Assembly (NCBI GenBank): GCA_019022495.1
Contig: JAFEKR010000102.1
Coordinates: forward strand, 1-58,162
Direction: 5' to 3'
Length of the DNA stretch: 58,162 nucleotides
Origin: Epichloe hybrida
Lineage: Eukaryota; Ascomycota; Sordariomycetes; Hypocreales; Clavicipitaceae
Below are positions 36,501-47,100 of this stretch, piece by piece; position 1 is the first letter of the stretch, and every line of letters starts with the position of its first letter. The notes beneath the pieces were generated by a model. That model had not been told where the DNA came from. It ran no database searches and saw only the letters and a list, made by a program, of their open reading frames with translations. The position numbers and the translations under genes are program-made.

Positions 36501-39500
36501 CGTTTAATGTTATAACTAGCTTATTAAAGGATCTTTATAAGCTATTAAATTAAGGGGTAACTAAACCTTTAGTAAAGTTAATAAATCTCTCCTTTTAATA
36601 GGTAAAAAGCAGCGGTTTCTCTTGCCTCTAGAAGCTACTAAAGGTAGCCTTATTTGCGTATAATAGGTATAGTCTTATTGTTTTAAATTAACACATTAGT
36701 AAGGTTATTAATCTTAACCTTTATTTTATCTATATTAGTAAGGGAAAAGAGAAAGGGTATAGTAATGTTAAGGATATAGAAGTTAATTTAGCTAAGCTTT
36801 ATAAGCATATAGATAACGCTACGTGTTATTGCTAATCTAGCACTAAAGTAAATAACTTCTAGGTTATAGGGTTTAATTATTAATAATAGTATTAATCTTA
36901 GCAAGGCTTTAGCTTATACTAGACTAGTAGTTAATTAGCCTAAGGCTCCTATATCTAGTATAATTTCTCTAAAGATCTCTTTAGAATAGTATTCTTTAGA
37001 GGTATAATAGATTAAATTATCTTTATTAGAAGCCTCTTTAAGGTATAGCTCTTACTTAAGTAAGGTGTGTTAAAAAGCTTAATTCTTAAGCGTTATAAGG
37101 ATGTTAATATTATCTATTATTTATAATCCTACGTAGAAGAATTATGTAATGCTAAGTTATGCCTTTAATAATGGCTTTTTCTTAATATTATTATTACTAT
37201 TATCTTAGTCCTAAGTAAAGGCCTTAAGCTATGTTTCCTAGTCTTTTATTTTCTCTTTATTATTACTATTATTTCCTTTAAATAAAATAAGGAATGCCTA
37301 AAACTTCTTCTTTATAGGAGGTAAATAATAGTTCTTACTAGCTTACTACCTCTCTTTCTCTTTCTAATATTTAGCATTAGTATGATTTAATAACTAGTAG
37401 CTACTCTTACTATAGATAAAGCATTACTTAGGTTATTTAGAGTTACTATAATAACCTCCTTTTCCTTAGTCTCTTTAATTCTATTAGCTATATTAGTAGT
37501 CTATAAACATTACCTCTAATAGGTCTTTATCTTAATACTAGTGGTATTAGTTACTCCTTACACTACTCTCTATAATTATAATTAATTTATAGAGGTTACT
37601 AGTAAGGTTCTTAAAGCCTAGCGTATATATATACTTTACTACCTAATATTTAGGGATACTAGAGACTATATTTAAGGTTTGCTTATAAAGCTTTATATTT
37701 ACTATATTAGAGGGGTATAGCTCTTTATAAACTCTCTTTAAGGTAATTAATAAAATCTTAAGGCACTTAAGCTTAGTCTTATTAGGGTTCTAAGTAATAA
37801 TATTCTTAAGAGTTATATTACTTTATTTATATTAGTAAAATTATTAATTACTCTCTATCTTAAAGCATTAATAGATATTTATAATTATCTCTTTATATAA
37901 GAGGTTCTTACTAGTAAGGTAATTAAGAAAGTGCTATTTAGTATCTTCTATTAATATAATAAGGAATGCTTTACTAAAATATAACTTAGGGAGGTTAATC
38001 TAGTTATACTTACTCTTAAAGAGCGTAAGCTTTAGTAAGAGAAAGTTATATAGCTTTTCACTATAATAGTTACTATCCTTATATATCTTTATAAGCTTAG
38101 AGATTTTCTTTATAATTTACTTATTAGAAAGAAGGTATTAAGAAGGGAAATTAAACTATTAAGGGTTAAGCTCCTAATATAACTAAGATTATTATAGGGG
38201 TTCTTATAGAGAATATAGTAATTATTCCCTTTAGGAGCTAGGAATATTAGGTAAGGTCTTTATAGCAGTGGCTTATAGAGGTTATATTTAAGGTAGTTTA
38301 GAGAATCTTAACCTTTCTTCTAGCTAATAAGGCATTAAGGTTTAATAAAGCATTTCTTTAAGCAATACTAGGATTAGATATCCTAGGCCTTATTTAATAA
38401 GAACGCTATAATCTTATAAAGAGTTACATAGCTCTCTTATAATATCCTTATTTACTCTTTTAAAGGTATTCTTAGACTAGCCTTTAAAGTCCTCTTAGAA
38501 TAATTCCTAGAGGTTATTATCTCTTAAGCCCTAATGCTTACTAAGGTTAATAAACCTTATAATATAATTATTAAGCTTAGGCTATATAGTAGTCTTAGGA
38601 TCTAGATTATTAAATTCTTTCTAATCTCTTATAAGCTTACTAGTAAGTGGTTATAGATATAGTAGGAGTTTATTCTCTTAAGGTCTTTTAAGGATAGTTA
38701 TCTTTAAAGATACTTATAGGGGTTTAGAGAAAAGGGGTGTGTTTTAGGGAGTGCCCCTTATTATTCTTTTGCCCTCTAGTTCTATCCCTCTAGTAATGTT
38801 AGTCTTAAATTAATAAGGCTAATAAAAATAGGGTAGAAGTGCTATAATTAATATAATAGAGCCTAGAGCTTTGCTTATAAAATAAGCAGGATAAATAGGA
38901 TAAATAAGATAAATAGGATAGAATAAACAGGATAAACGGAATAGAATAAACAGGATTAATAAGATTAATAGGATTAATAGGATAAATAGAGGGAAATAAC
39001 AAAAAACAATAGAAAAAGTATAAAAGAGGGAAAAATAGCAAAAAGAGGGAAAAGTAAGCCGCAAAGATAGCGTAAAAGTAAAAACAACTTAATATTTAGA
39101 ACACTAAGGCGTAAAAAGCTATAAAGAGAGAAGAAGGGTTATAAAGAGAGTGTAAAAGGAGGTTATATAGGTTAGCTAGCTTAGCTAAGGATTATTTTTA
39201 ACGTTAGGTTTAAATAAAATACCTTATGGCAATAGATTTGGTTATTTAGTTAGTTTTCTTGTAATAGATAATAAGATTAATAATTAACTAAATATCCTAA
39301 AGGCCTAAGAGTTAATAAATTAATCTCTTAGAAGTCTAATAAGCCTATTACTAGGATTCTAGTTTATCTTCCTTTAGCACACTCTATAGTTATGCCTCTT
39401 TACTATAATAACTGTTAATTTAGTATAATAAGGGGTAGTGGCTATAGCATGTGTAAAAATGTCTTTTCTTGTAATACCTAACTTATCTATGGTTATAGTT

Positions 39501-39513
39501 AACTACTAATTAG
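36501..39513 (-). pseudogene. copia-like gag/protease region and 5' leader, degraded
   Basis: About 3 kb between the integrase and the 5' LTR of the minus-strand element. It should hold gag and protease, but I recognise no zinc knuckle or D(S/T)G core. From about 38700 to 39513 the composition is A/G-rich on the plus strand and includes a minisatellite; this is probably untranslated leader. Confidence 0.35.
38886..38992. repeat. degenerate 9-10-bp minisatellite (GGATAAATA)
   Basis: About 11 imperfect units of GGATAAATA, with variants AGATAAATA, GGATTAATA and GGATAGAATAAACA, inside the leader region of the copia-like element. Open frames across it on the minus strand (Leu/Ile/Pro/Tyr-rich) are products of the repeat and not genes. 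Confidence 0.75.
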
Positions 39514-39803
39514 TGTTAGTTATACTAAGGAATGTTACACTAGTGCGAAGGGGTTAAATTTAATAAAGTTAATAATAATAGCTAATAACTAAGAGAGAGA
39601 AAAGAAGAGAGAGAAGGAGAGAAATCTAGCTAGAAGAGAAGGTAAGCAAAAAGGGGGAAAAGTAAGGCTATAGTGTGATGCCACTGCTAACAGAGCAGGG
39701 TAGCTTGCGATGCGTCTAATCGCATTGCATGCATCCCTTCAGTGGCTCCACTCTTTAGCCACGGTTAGACTATCTATCGTCCGAAGGTCCGAAGGAAGCC
39801 ACA
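39514..39803 (-). repeat. copia-like LTR, 5' LTR of the minus-strand element
   Basis: 290 bp. The right, outer portion keeps the original bases (CTGCTAAC, GCTTGCGATGCG, CTTCAGTGGCTCCACT, CGTCCGAAGGTCCGAAGG). The left, inner portion is mutated (TTATACTAAGGAATG, TTTAATAAAG). The pattern is reciprocal to the other LTR. Confidence 0.9.
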
Positions 39804-39808
39804 ATATA

Positions 39809-42649
39809 ATTATAAGTAAATATTCTTTAATCTAGTTTATACTTAGAATTATCTCTTTACTTATATTAGTAATAAAGTAACTAACTTAGTAAACTTTTAT
39901 AAATCTTATACTATCTTTTATTTTAACTAATTTTTTTAAAATTCCTTAATATAAATTAACTTTTTTACTTATACTCTTTAGTATTTTATTTAATTAGATT
40001 ATATTTTTCTAATCCTTTTTTAATAATAATTTTAAATAAATTATTAAAGACTATATACTTATATTAAATAATACTTATATAGCTAATTATTATTATCTTA
40101 TTATAAAGATACCTATATTCTTATTTTATTATCTATAGGGTATTTTATAGTAAGATTATATTCCTAGGTTTATACTAATTAAACTAGTATTATATTAAAA
40201 GATATAGCTTTATTATTACTTTCTTTATGCTTTTTAGTTATATACTTAGTACTTTTATAAGTAAAATAATCTAATACTTAATAAGCTAGTAAAGTATACT
40301 TAGGCTTTTTATATTTATAGTATACTAAGAATAATCTTTTCTTTTAATCTTTACTTTAATATTATATCTTATTTATAAGTAATATAAAATAAGAGTATTA
40401 TCTTTTTTTTTAAGGTTTAAACTTTTTTTATTTCTTTAGCCTAAACTTATTATAACCTTTACTTCTTTATCTTAGCCTTATAGTTAGCTTTAGGTTATTA
40501 AAATCTCTTAACTAATTATTTACTTTTTTATAGTATTATTTAAGCTATTTAAAAAGATTATAATTCTTAGATATATAGGGATTTCTTTAGGTAACTTAGC
40601 TTTTACCTTAGCTTAAGCTTATATAAAGAATTAAAATAATTATTTATTCCTTTACCTAAGATTTAGTAATAACCTTATTACTTCTAAGTATTTTATACTT
40701 ATATTTATTATTTTAGTTTTTAGCTATTTTAGGAAATTTACCTAGGTAATTAATAAATAATTTATATACTTATTTATAGCTATATAATATATTTATTATT
40801 ACTTTATATTACTAGCTAAGTAGCTACTTATATATATTACTTTAGTTATATTATCCTTAAAGGTATAGTAATTTAATTTTAATAATATATTTAAGTTTAC
40901 TAAGAAATTCTATAGGCTTTTATATATTTCCCCTTTATATATAAGTATTTTTATTTATATTTTAATAAGATTACCTTAGTATATAATTACTACTAAGTTA
41001 CTATAAACTAAGGGTAAAATTATAGCTAATATTTAAGAGATAATTATAAGTTTAAATTAAGGGGTAATTATAGGTCTAGTTTAAGGTCTAGCTAATCCTA
41101 GATCTACCTTAAGCTCCTTAATTTATACCTTTATTTATAAGACCTTTTATTTTCTTTAAAGGTAATATAGCTTAGCTTATATAACCTTATAGTACTATTA
41201 TAATACCCTTTTTTCTTTAGTTATATTATTTATATCTTTACTTTAATTAGGATTAAGTAGTATTTATTATACTTTATTATTATCTATAGTTTTAGATTAT
41301 AAGGGTTCCTTAACTTCCTAATTATCTATAGCTTTATTATTATAAAGTACTAGTATATTTCTTATAGATCTTTAAAGTATTAGCTATATAATAATCTAGC
41401 TAATAGTTTATATTCTTAAAAAGGTTAAGAGAGATTAATTTATTATAGCTTATACTAAAAGATTATAAATAAAGTAATAGCTAAGACTATTATAGTTATT
41501 ACTAGATAAATACTAGCTAAGGGTAAGTGTGTAAAGGTTTTAATCTCTAACCTAGTACTAATAATATATATAGTCTTTAATAAATACCTTACTTTATAAG
41601 CATATAGCTATCTTATAGCTAGCTAGCCTCTTTATTATTTATATAGCCTAAAGGTTCTCTAAAGACTTGCTTTAATAAATATCCTATCTCTAACCTCTGC
41701 GCTCCTAACATAGCTTTAGTTACTACTATAGTAATAGAGTAAGAGAGCCTTAAGGAGGTATATAAACTAATCTTAAAATTCTTAGTATATAGAGTTTATA
41801 GTACTTATAAGCTACTAGTTTTACTAGAATAAAATACTAGTAACTTACTATATAGAGTTTCTTATACTATATTTACTAAAGGGACTACTATTTTTAAAGG
41901 GAATAACCTTAAGTCTAGTTATATTTATAGTAAAGGAGTTAGTAAAGGGGGATAGCCTAAGGGCTAAATAAACTAATGCTAGATTAAACTAGGCTTAGTT
42001 TAGAAGTATAGTTTATTAGCTAATAAGAGTATAAAAGCTCTAGGAAAGTACTAGTATTTTCTTTTTAGTTATTATAGTCTTAGTAATACTAGGGGTAATA
42101 ATATATATACCTAAGGTAATTATAGCTTTGATATCCTTTAAATAATAATAGAGTTAAGGGTTAGTAAATAAAAACCTAATTAACTAAATATAGGTTATAT
42201 AGTTTTACTAATATAAGAGGTAAGACTTATTACTTTTAAGAGAGTAATAATCTAATATACTCTTAGTAAGGTAGTTTTTAATATATAGCCTATAGGGTTA
42301 AAAAATTACCTTAGAAGTAATATACTCCTTATTATCTAAGTTTCCCTTAATAAGGAACTTACTAATAAACCTTATAGTTAGTATAGTAAAAGTAGCTATA
42401 CTATATAAGGGAATATAACTAGTAGTATTATATTAAGGTATATTTAGTAAGAGTTTAATAAGGGAATAAAGGGTATTTTAGATAATAAAATAAGAAGGAG
42501 TAATAGTACTATAATATTTAGGGAAGGGTAATTATATAAGGAAAGTAAGGTTATATAATAAAAATAAATAGGATAATTTTAGTAAGGGATTATACCTATA
42601 GGGGATAAGTTATAAACTAGTAAAGGTAAGGTGTAAGAGACCTAGAAGG
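39809..42649 (-). pseudogene. gypsy gag/protease region remnant
   Basis: The right-hand block of the minus-strand gypsy element, upstream of its reverse transcriptase. Sequence is RIP-saturated with stops in all frames. By position it should contain gag and protease, and Lys/Gln-rich text is visible near 40400-40500, but I could not find an intact zinc knuckle or protease core. Confidence 0.4.
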
Positions 42650-42808
42650 TGTGCTAGGAATCCCAATAGACCAAAAGATCCGCCAATGCTAGCCGTTGCT
42701 AATATTGCACCTTACAATTACTTAAGACCTGTACTGTTGCTTGCGCATAACACCCTGTGGGCTGCCCTTAGGCCTCGCGCCCCACAACCTACGCACAGCG
42801 CCTTACAT
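42650..42808. repeat. solo LTR, untouched by RIP
   Basis: A 159-bp segment of normal composition between two RIP-saturated regions, starting TGTGCTAGGAATCCC and ending CAGCGCCTTACA (TG...CA). The flanks GAAGG and TAAGG match at four of five bases, which would fit a 5-bp target duplication. It shares only the tips (TGTG...CTTACA) and a CGCATAACAC-like word with the chromovirus LTR, so it is probably an LTR of another gypsy family. Alternatively it is the 5' LTR of the gypsy element to its left. Confidence 0.55.
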
Positions 42809-43239
42809 AAGGCTAGGGTTATTATAATAATAATATAGGGCTAGGAGAATATATTATATATATTACCTAAAGCTAGACACTAATTAATAGCCTTTATATT
42901 ATATTAGAGGTAAGTTAATACCTATGTATATCCTAATAAATTAATAGCTTATAAATAGTAATAATATATTTTTGCGTTATATATAACTTATATAATAATA
43001 AGAGAACTATAGTTAAGGTTAGTAAAAGAGGGGGAGGAGTAAGGGTATATATAAGGGCTTAGGCTTTGCCTAAGTATTTACTATAGTGTAAATAAGTAAG
43101 GCTAGAAAGGGGGCTAATATAAGGTAGCTAAGGGGGTATAAAGGGCACTAGTAAGAATAGGTCTTTTACCTTCCTTTTTCCTCTCCTTAAGTTTCTTAAT
43201 ATTATATTAACGCCCTATCGCAGTTGCCTAAGGGCCAGT
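42809..43239. other. unassigned RIP-affected sequence
   Basis: AT-rich, with a small normal patch at about 43210-43235 (CCCTATCGCAGTTGCC). No gene or domain seen. It may be the continuation of the gypsy element beyond the solo LTR. It ends at AAGGGATTT, where similarity to the copia-like 3' end starts. Confidence 0.4.
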
Positions 43240-43615
43240 CCATAACAAGGGATTTACTTTTATATACTTTCCTTTAATTTGATTTTTATTGCGTTTTTAG
43301 ACTCCTATAGCTATAGAGAAAAGAGAGACTACTAGTGTAGCTTCCTCTAGACCCTTAGATAATAGTTAGTTTAGCTATAGCTAAAGTGTAAGTTTACTAA
43401 AAGGATGTATATAATATAATTAGTTATATTATAGGTAACCTTACACTACTTATAGTAGCTTTGCACTATTACCTTACTTTTCCCCTTTTTCTCTTACTTT
43501 CTTTTCTAGCTAGATTTATCTCCTTCTCTCTTTTCTTAGCTATTATTATTAACTTTATTACTATTATTAAACTTGACTCTTCGCACTAGTGCAACGTTCC
43601 TTAGTGTAACTAACA
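43240..43615 (+). mobile_element. copia-like 3'-end fragment with LTR
   Basis: About 95 bp of the internal 3' end (GGGATTTACTTTTATATACT, then a purine run GAGAAAAGAGAGAC) followed by a 280-bp LTR (43336-43615, TGTAGCTTCC to CTAACA). It matches the reverse complement of 33340-32958. The inner LTR part is mutated, while the outer end (TTCGCACTAGTGCAACGTTCC) is not. The rest of the element is absent. Confidence 0.75.
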
Positions 43616-44340
43616 TTAATACTAAGGAAAATTTATTATATATATTTATTAAATCTATTATTAAATATTTAAGTTCTTTTAAAGTAACTTTACTAAGTAC
43701 TTTTACTATTCCTTTTACTAAAAAAACCCTTAAATTTAATATAATTATTTATAATTCTAATAAAATAGCTATATTACTAGGAACTTCTTTATTATTTAAA
43801 TTTTAATATTCTCTTATTAATAAGTTAGTTATATGTATATATATATAATGTTATTAGAGTTTTAGTCTTATTTATATATAATAAAAATAATTTCTTCAAG
43901 GTAATTCCTATATTTTAAGTAAAAAAAGCATACTAAATTAAATAGTAAATTTAAAGAAAAAGATATTAAGATAAAATAACCTCTATAATAAAAGGAAGAA
44001 AATAGGTTATAAGTATAAATCAAAATATACTATATTTAGCTTTTATATACCTATAATCAGCTTACTAATCTAAATAATCTTAAACTTTAAGAATTTATAA
44101 TTTAATAACTAAATTATAAAAAAACAGCTAATATTAACTTAATTAAGAAAAATCTAAGGAATATTATAAAACTATATAATACCCTACTTTTTTTCTACTA
44201 ATACTATATTTATAGTATTTATAGTGTAGTGTAGTATTTACTACACTACACTATATACTATACTACACTAAAATCTACTACACTATATACTATAATAAAA
44301 GCCAAAATACTACAAATACTACACTACATGCAAAGTTCTG
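43616..44340. mobile_element. diverged hAT-like end
   Basis: AT-rich sequence whose right end carries a TAGTGTAGTG/ACTACACTAC subterminal array and the block CTACAAATACTACACTACAT, as in the right ends of copies (b) and (d), but terminates CAAAGTTCTG instead of CAATACTCTG. This suggests a related but distinct family. The opposite terminus (CAGAACTTTG) was not found, so the left limit is set only by the preceding LTR. A 77-codon open stretch on the plus strand at 43573-43806 crosses from the LTR into this region and is not considered a gene. Confidence 0.45.
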
Positions 44341-44734
44341 CCTAGCGATTATAACGAATTGAATTGAAGATAAGTGAGAAGAGGTTATGTTTAGTTTACT
44401 ATGGAGCTTTAAAGCATAAGTAAGAGAGATAAAATAAACACAGTTACAAAGAGAGAATTACGTTAATTTATACTATAAGCAAAACTTAAATAAATTTAAG
44501 TTTAATTGCGGTTATAAATTATAACTATATCTTATGCTAATATAGCTATAAATTTTATTATAAACTTTGCTCTAACCTTATAGCCCCTTATATTTTTAAC
44601 CTTAGAGCTTATTAATTACTATAAATCTAAGTATTTAACTATTAATTATTTTACTAGCTAGGTATTGCTAGTAATTGTGTTATAAAAAATCAGATGCATT
44701 GGCTATAACTAATGACGTAAAATTTCTTTAAATA
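44341..44734. other. unassigned, lightly mutated sequence
   Basis: About 390 bp with more CA and TG than its neighbours (GAATTGAATTGAAGATAAGTG, AAAATCAGATGCATTGGC). No open frame or recognised repeat. It does not match the copia-like element at the corresponding position (33620-34000). Confidence 0.4.
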
Positions 44735-45312
44735 TCAATAATAAAGGCATTACTAAATTCAGCTCTTTTAACCTTAATTAATTTAAATAATTTAATAATT
44801 CATATAAAGGGCTAGGTTCAAAGACCTATAAGGTTAAGTAAAGGGAAGGATTAATATAATAGGCTAGTAAGTATAGATTAAAGTAACTAGGCTAATTAAA
44901 ATAACTAAGGCTATAATAGCTAATTAAGCTATAGATTCCTATAAAGGGATTTACTTATATATACTTTTCTTTAATTTAATTTTTATTATATTTTTAGGTT
45001 TCTTTAGCTATAAAGAAAAAAAAGACTACTAGTATAACTTTCTCTAGACCCTTAGATAATAGTTAGTCTAGCTATAGCTAAAGAGTAAAGCTACTTAAGG
45101 GATATATATAATATCATTAGTTATATTATAAGTAACCTTACACTATTTATAGTAGCTTTACACTATAGCCTTTTTTTTTTCCTTTTTACTTACCTTTTCT
45201 TTTAGCTAGATTTCTCTCTTTCTTTCTTTTCTTAGCTATTATTATTAACTTTATTACTATTATTAAATTTAACTCTTTCGCACTAGTGTAACATTCCTTA
45301 GTGTAACTAACA
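44735..45312 (+). mobile_element. copia-like 3'-end fragment with LTR (second copy)
   Basis: It matches the reverse complement of about 33560-32958: an internal 3' end (AATAATAAAGGCATTACTAAA onward), a purine run (AAAGAAAAAAAAGACTACTAG), then a 280-bp LTR at 45033-45312 (TATAACTTTC to CTAACA). The outer LTR end (TTCGCACTAGTGTAACATTCC) is least mutated. 5'-truncated. Confidence 0.75.
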
Positions 45313-45540
45313 CTTTAGCTTTAATAAATATCTTAGCTAAGAGAGGTATATTAAGGAAAGTACTCTTAAAGCTTAGGATATATAAGAATAGTATATATTA
45401 ACTAGGATAAAATACTCTTTAAGATAATAGGTAAATATAATATATTAGAAGTATCTCTATAGACTAGTTATTACTATAGTATACTATATACCTTTTAGGC
45501 ATAAAAGTTAGCTGCTATCTGCAACTTTAATTAACTAAAT
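45313..45540. other. RIP-affected edge of the transposon block
   Basis: AT-rich, CpA-depleted sequence with no identifiable element. Composition turns normal at about 45510-45545. Confidence 0.5.
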
Positions 45541-45603
45541 TAAACGCTTTTTTATCATCCACATTTACCCCTACATTAACACTTATTTACGGTCCAGGTA
45601 CAG

Positions 45604-45660
45604 TGGGGGTGTAGCTAGACCAAGGTTCTTCCGCTCCACGGCGGAGACCGTATAACCCCA
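45604..45660. promoter_or_regulatory. nested dyad with CCG/CGG triplets upstream of the left phosphotransferase gene
   Basis: A GC-rich island about 65-120 bp before the start codon at 45725. CCG CTCCA CGG (45631-45641) is directly followed by CGG AGA CCG (45642-45650). Inverted CGG/CCG triplets with fixed spacing are the form of binding site used by fungal Zn2Cys6 regulators. The core TCCGC/GCGGA can pair, and an outer TGGGG/CCCCA pair (45604, 45656) encloses it. Regulation is inferred only. Confidence 0.35.
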
Positions 45661-45724
45661 TCAGTCTTGGTAACTAAACCTAACTCAAACCTAGTATCCT
45701 TTTTAAATAAAAAGCATTCACGAA

Positions 45725-46475
45725 ATGCCTACCGAAGCTCGGCGACCCGGCGACCTCGCAATCAAAGACACCGCGATGCGGCGATGTCTTACGCTCCTTG
45801 CGATGAAAACCATTGCCCGCTTTTACAGATGTGACGGTCCTTGCGTTCCTATTGCACCATGGGTTATTGTGAAGAAGGGCGAGGACATAGATCTCCTCAC
45901 TGAAGCCGCAACGATGATTTTTATCGCTAGCCAGACGAATATTCCAGTTCCCCACGTGTATTGCTCTTTTATCCGCAAGAAATCAACATATATCGTCATG
46001 GAAAGAATTCCTGGCAAAACCCTCGCGGCTTCCTGGCCCGGCCTATCGGACTTGGAACGCGAGCATGTCTTAATGCAGTTACGAAACATTATCCAAGAGC
46101 TGAGGGCGCTTCCGGCGCCGGACTACTCTGTACAAAGCTGCGTGGGAGGTTCACTACATGATTCTCGCATTCCCCGACCAGAACCAAGATTTGGGCCTTT
46201 CCCATCAATACTAGCATTCCATCACTGGTTACGCGAAGGACTACAATTGGATCAATGCCCAGATGACCAAGATGATGACGACAAATGGGCCGAAATCAAA
46301 GCGTATAGACTGGGAATTTTCAGGGTGGTACCCCTATTATTGGGAATATACATCAGCTTGGCTTGGGAATAAGACAAGGCAAGGATGGCAAAACCTAATC
46401 CCAAAATTTATTAATCCATGCCCAGACGAACTTGGAATGGAGACAATTAGGCAGAGATGGTGGGGCGACTTCTAA
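45725..46475 (+). pseudogene. phosphotransferase (APH/kinase-like) gene, catalytic segment deleted
   Basis: ATG at 45725 opens a frame that reads as a fungal phosphotransferase-family protein: ATP-lobe text TEAATMIFIASQTNIPVPHVYCSF (residues about 57-81, given here only as landmark), the hinge YIVMERIPGKTL, and QSCVGGSLHDSRIP. After DDKWAEIKA (about residue 192, near 46300) the frame changes, and the downstream homology IDWEFSGWYPYYWEYTSAW to RQRWWGDF (stop 46473-46475) is in another frame. In relatives, about 30 residues containing the HGDLNxxNIL catalytic loop lie between these blocks; here they are absent, so the His-Gly-Asp core is lost. No intron signals explain the gap. The gene ends 30 bp from the convergent gene at 46506. 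Confidence 0.75.
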
Positions 46476-46505
46476 TTGCTTCTCGAAGAATCTCGCTATC
46501 GTAAT

Positions 46506-47080
46506 TCAAGGTATAATCTCTTTCTGCTCCATCATATCCCAGGTTGGTTTTGGCTCTAATATTTGATCGACCTCTAGATATCTCCCTTCAGCAACTTTCT
46601 TCTCGACATAGCGCCTAGCCTTTCGCTCTATTTTATTCCAGTCTAGCTCCGAAGTTCCTATGACCTTAGGTTCTGCTTTCGATATCCTCAACAACGCATC
46701 TGCCATCCAAGTCCGGCAACGGAAGTTAGGATCGCCGTGTATAATAGCTGTTTTCCTTAGGATTTTCAAAAGTCGTTTTTCATCCTCGATTTTTGCAATA
46801 ACAAATCGTGCGAGGAGATTAACAGTGCTTTTCACGTTTCGTAGCTTAACTTCTTCGTAGACCCAACTATCAATAGGATGGTTCTTTACATGGCATCGTA
46901 AACCAGGAGTTTGTGCGTTGTCCTCGTCCTTCGGCCCAATGAGAAAACCCCAATGGTACCTGTAAGTCAGCTAAGTTTATAAATTAACAAAGCATGAGAA
47001 CTGTCTTACTTGCGCTCTTCGTTGTCCACCACTCCACTGGGGTACAGGGCAACGTATAGCCTCTTTTTGTTAGAGACCAT
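46506..47080 (-). CDS. uncharacterised fungal protein, intact, two exons
   Basis: Exon 1 is 47010-47080 (ATG at 47080), the intron 46960-47009 (50 nt; donor GTAAGA, branch-like GCTGAC, acceptor CAG), exon 2 46506-46959. Together they give 174 residues. The protein starts MVSNKKRLYVALYPSG, and the splice joins ...NEERK to YHWGFLIGPKDE. It continues with LRCHVKNHP, NLLARFVIAKIED, CRTWMADALLRI and ends PTWDMMEQKEIIP. This layout matches a widespread small fungal family of unknown function (possibly the one called DUF6914; the name is from memory), proposed here on the (Y)HW...GPK and CRTW...AL blocks. No signal peptide or membrane segment. The intact frame and conserved splice sites suggest that this is the one functional gene in the island. 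Confidence 0.8.
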
Positions 47081-47100
47081 TTTTCGTCGAGACAGGCGGT

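Larger units (their letters stand above)
32958..39803 (-). mobile_element. copia-like LTR retrotransposon, 6846 bp
   Basis: Bounded by 290-bp LTRs (32958-33247 and 39514-39803) starting TGTTAG and ending GCCACA, with a perfect 5-bp duplication ATATA (32953-32957 and 39804-39808). A pyrimidine run CTCTCTCTTTTCTT just inside the left LTR is a polypurine tract on the minus strand, which fixes the orientation. This matches the 3'-end fragments at 43240-43615 and 44735-45312. An integrase core is visible at about 35900-36490. RIP here is milder than in the other elements, but stops are frequent. Assignment to copia rests on the integrase wording and is not certain. Confidence 0.8.
27407..42649 (-). 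mobile_element. Ty3/gypsy retrotransposon, minus strand, multiply interrupted
   Basis: Three blocks of one decayed element: 27407-29250, 31100-32957 and 39809-42649. The first interruption is a hAT-like element with perfect TSD ATTACTAT, the second a copia-like element with TSD ATATA. Read on the minus strand, the reverse transcriptase and RNase H are in the middle block. Gag and protease would be in the right block and integrase in the left. The 3' end at 27407 is cut by the junction with hAT-like copy (d), and no LTR of its own was identified, although the region right of 42649 may hold it. RIP stops everywhere. Confidence 0.65.

Noticed and set aside
38805..39064. Ile/Leu/Pro/Tyr-rich minus-strand frames
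   Set aside because: They come from the GGATAAATA minisatellite in the copia-like leader; no domain or start context.
43573..43806. 77-codon plus-strand frame
   Set aside because: It crosses from the end of an LTR into AT-rich sequence; composition alone explains the absence of stops.
45604..45660. tRNA gene
   Set aside because: The GGGGGTGTAGCTAG start and TGGGG/CCCCA ends are suggestive, but the length is 57 nt and there is no T-arm GTTCRA motif or anticodon stem.
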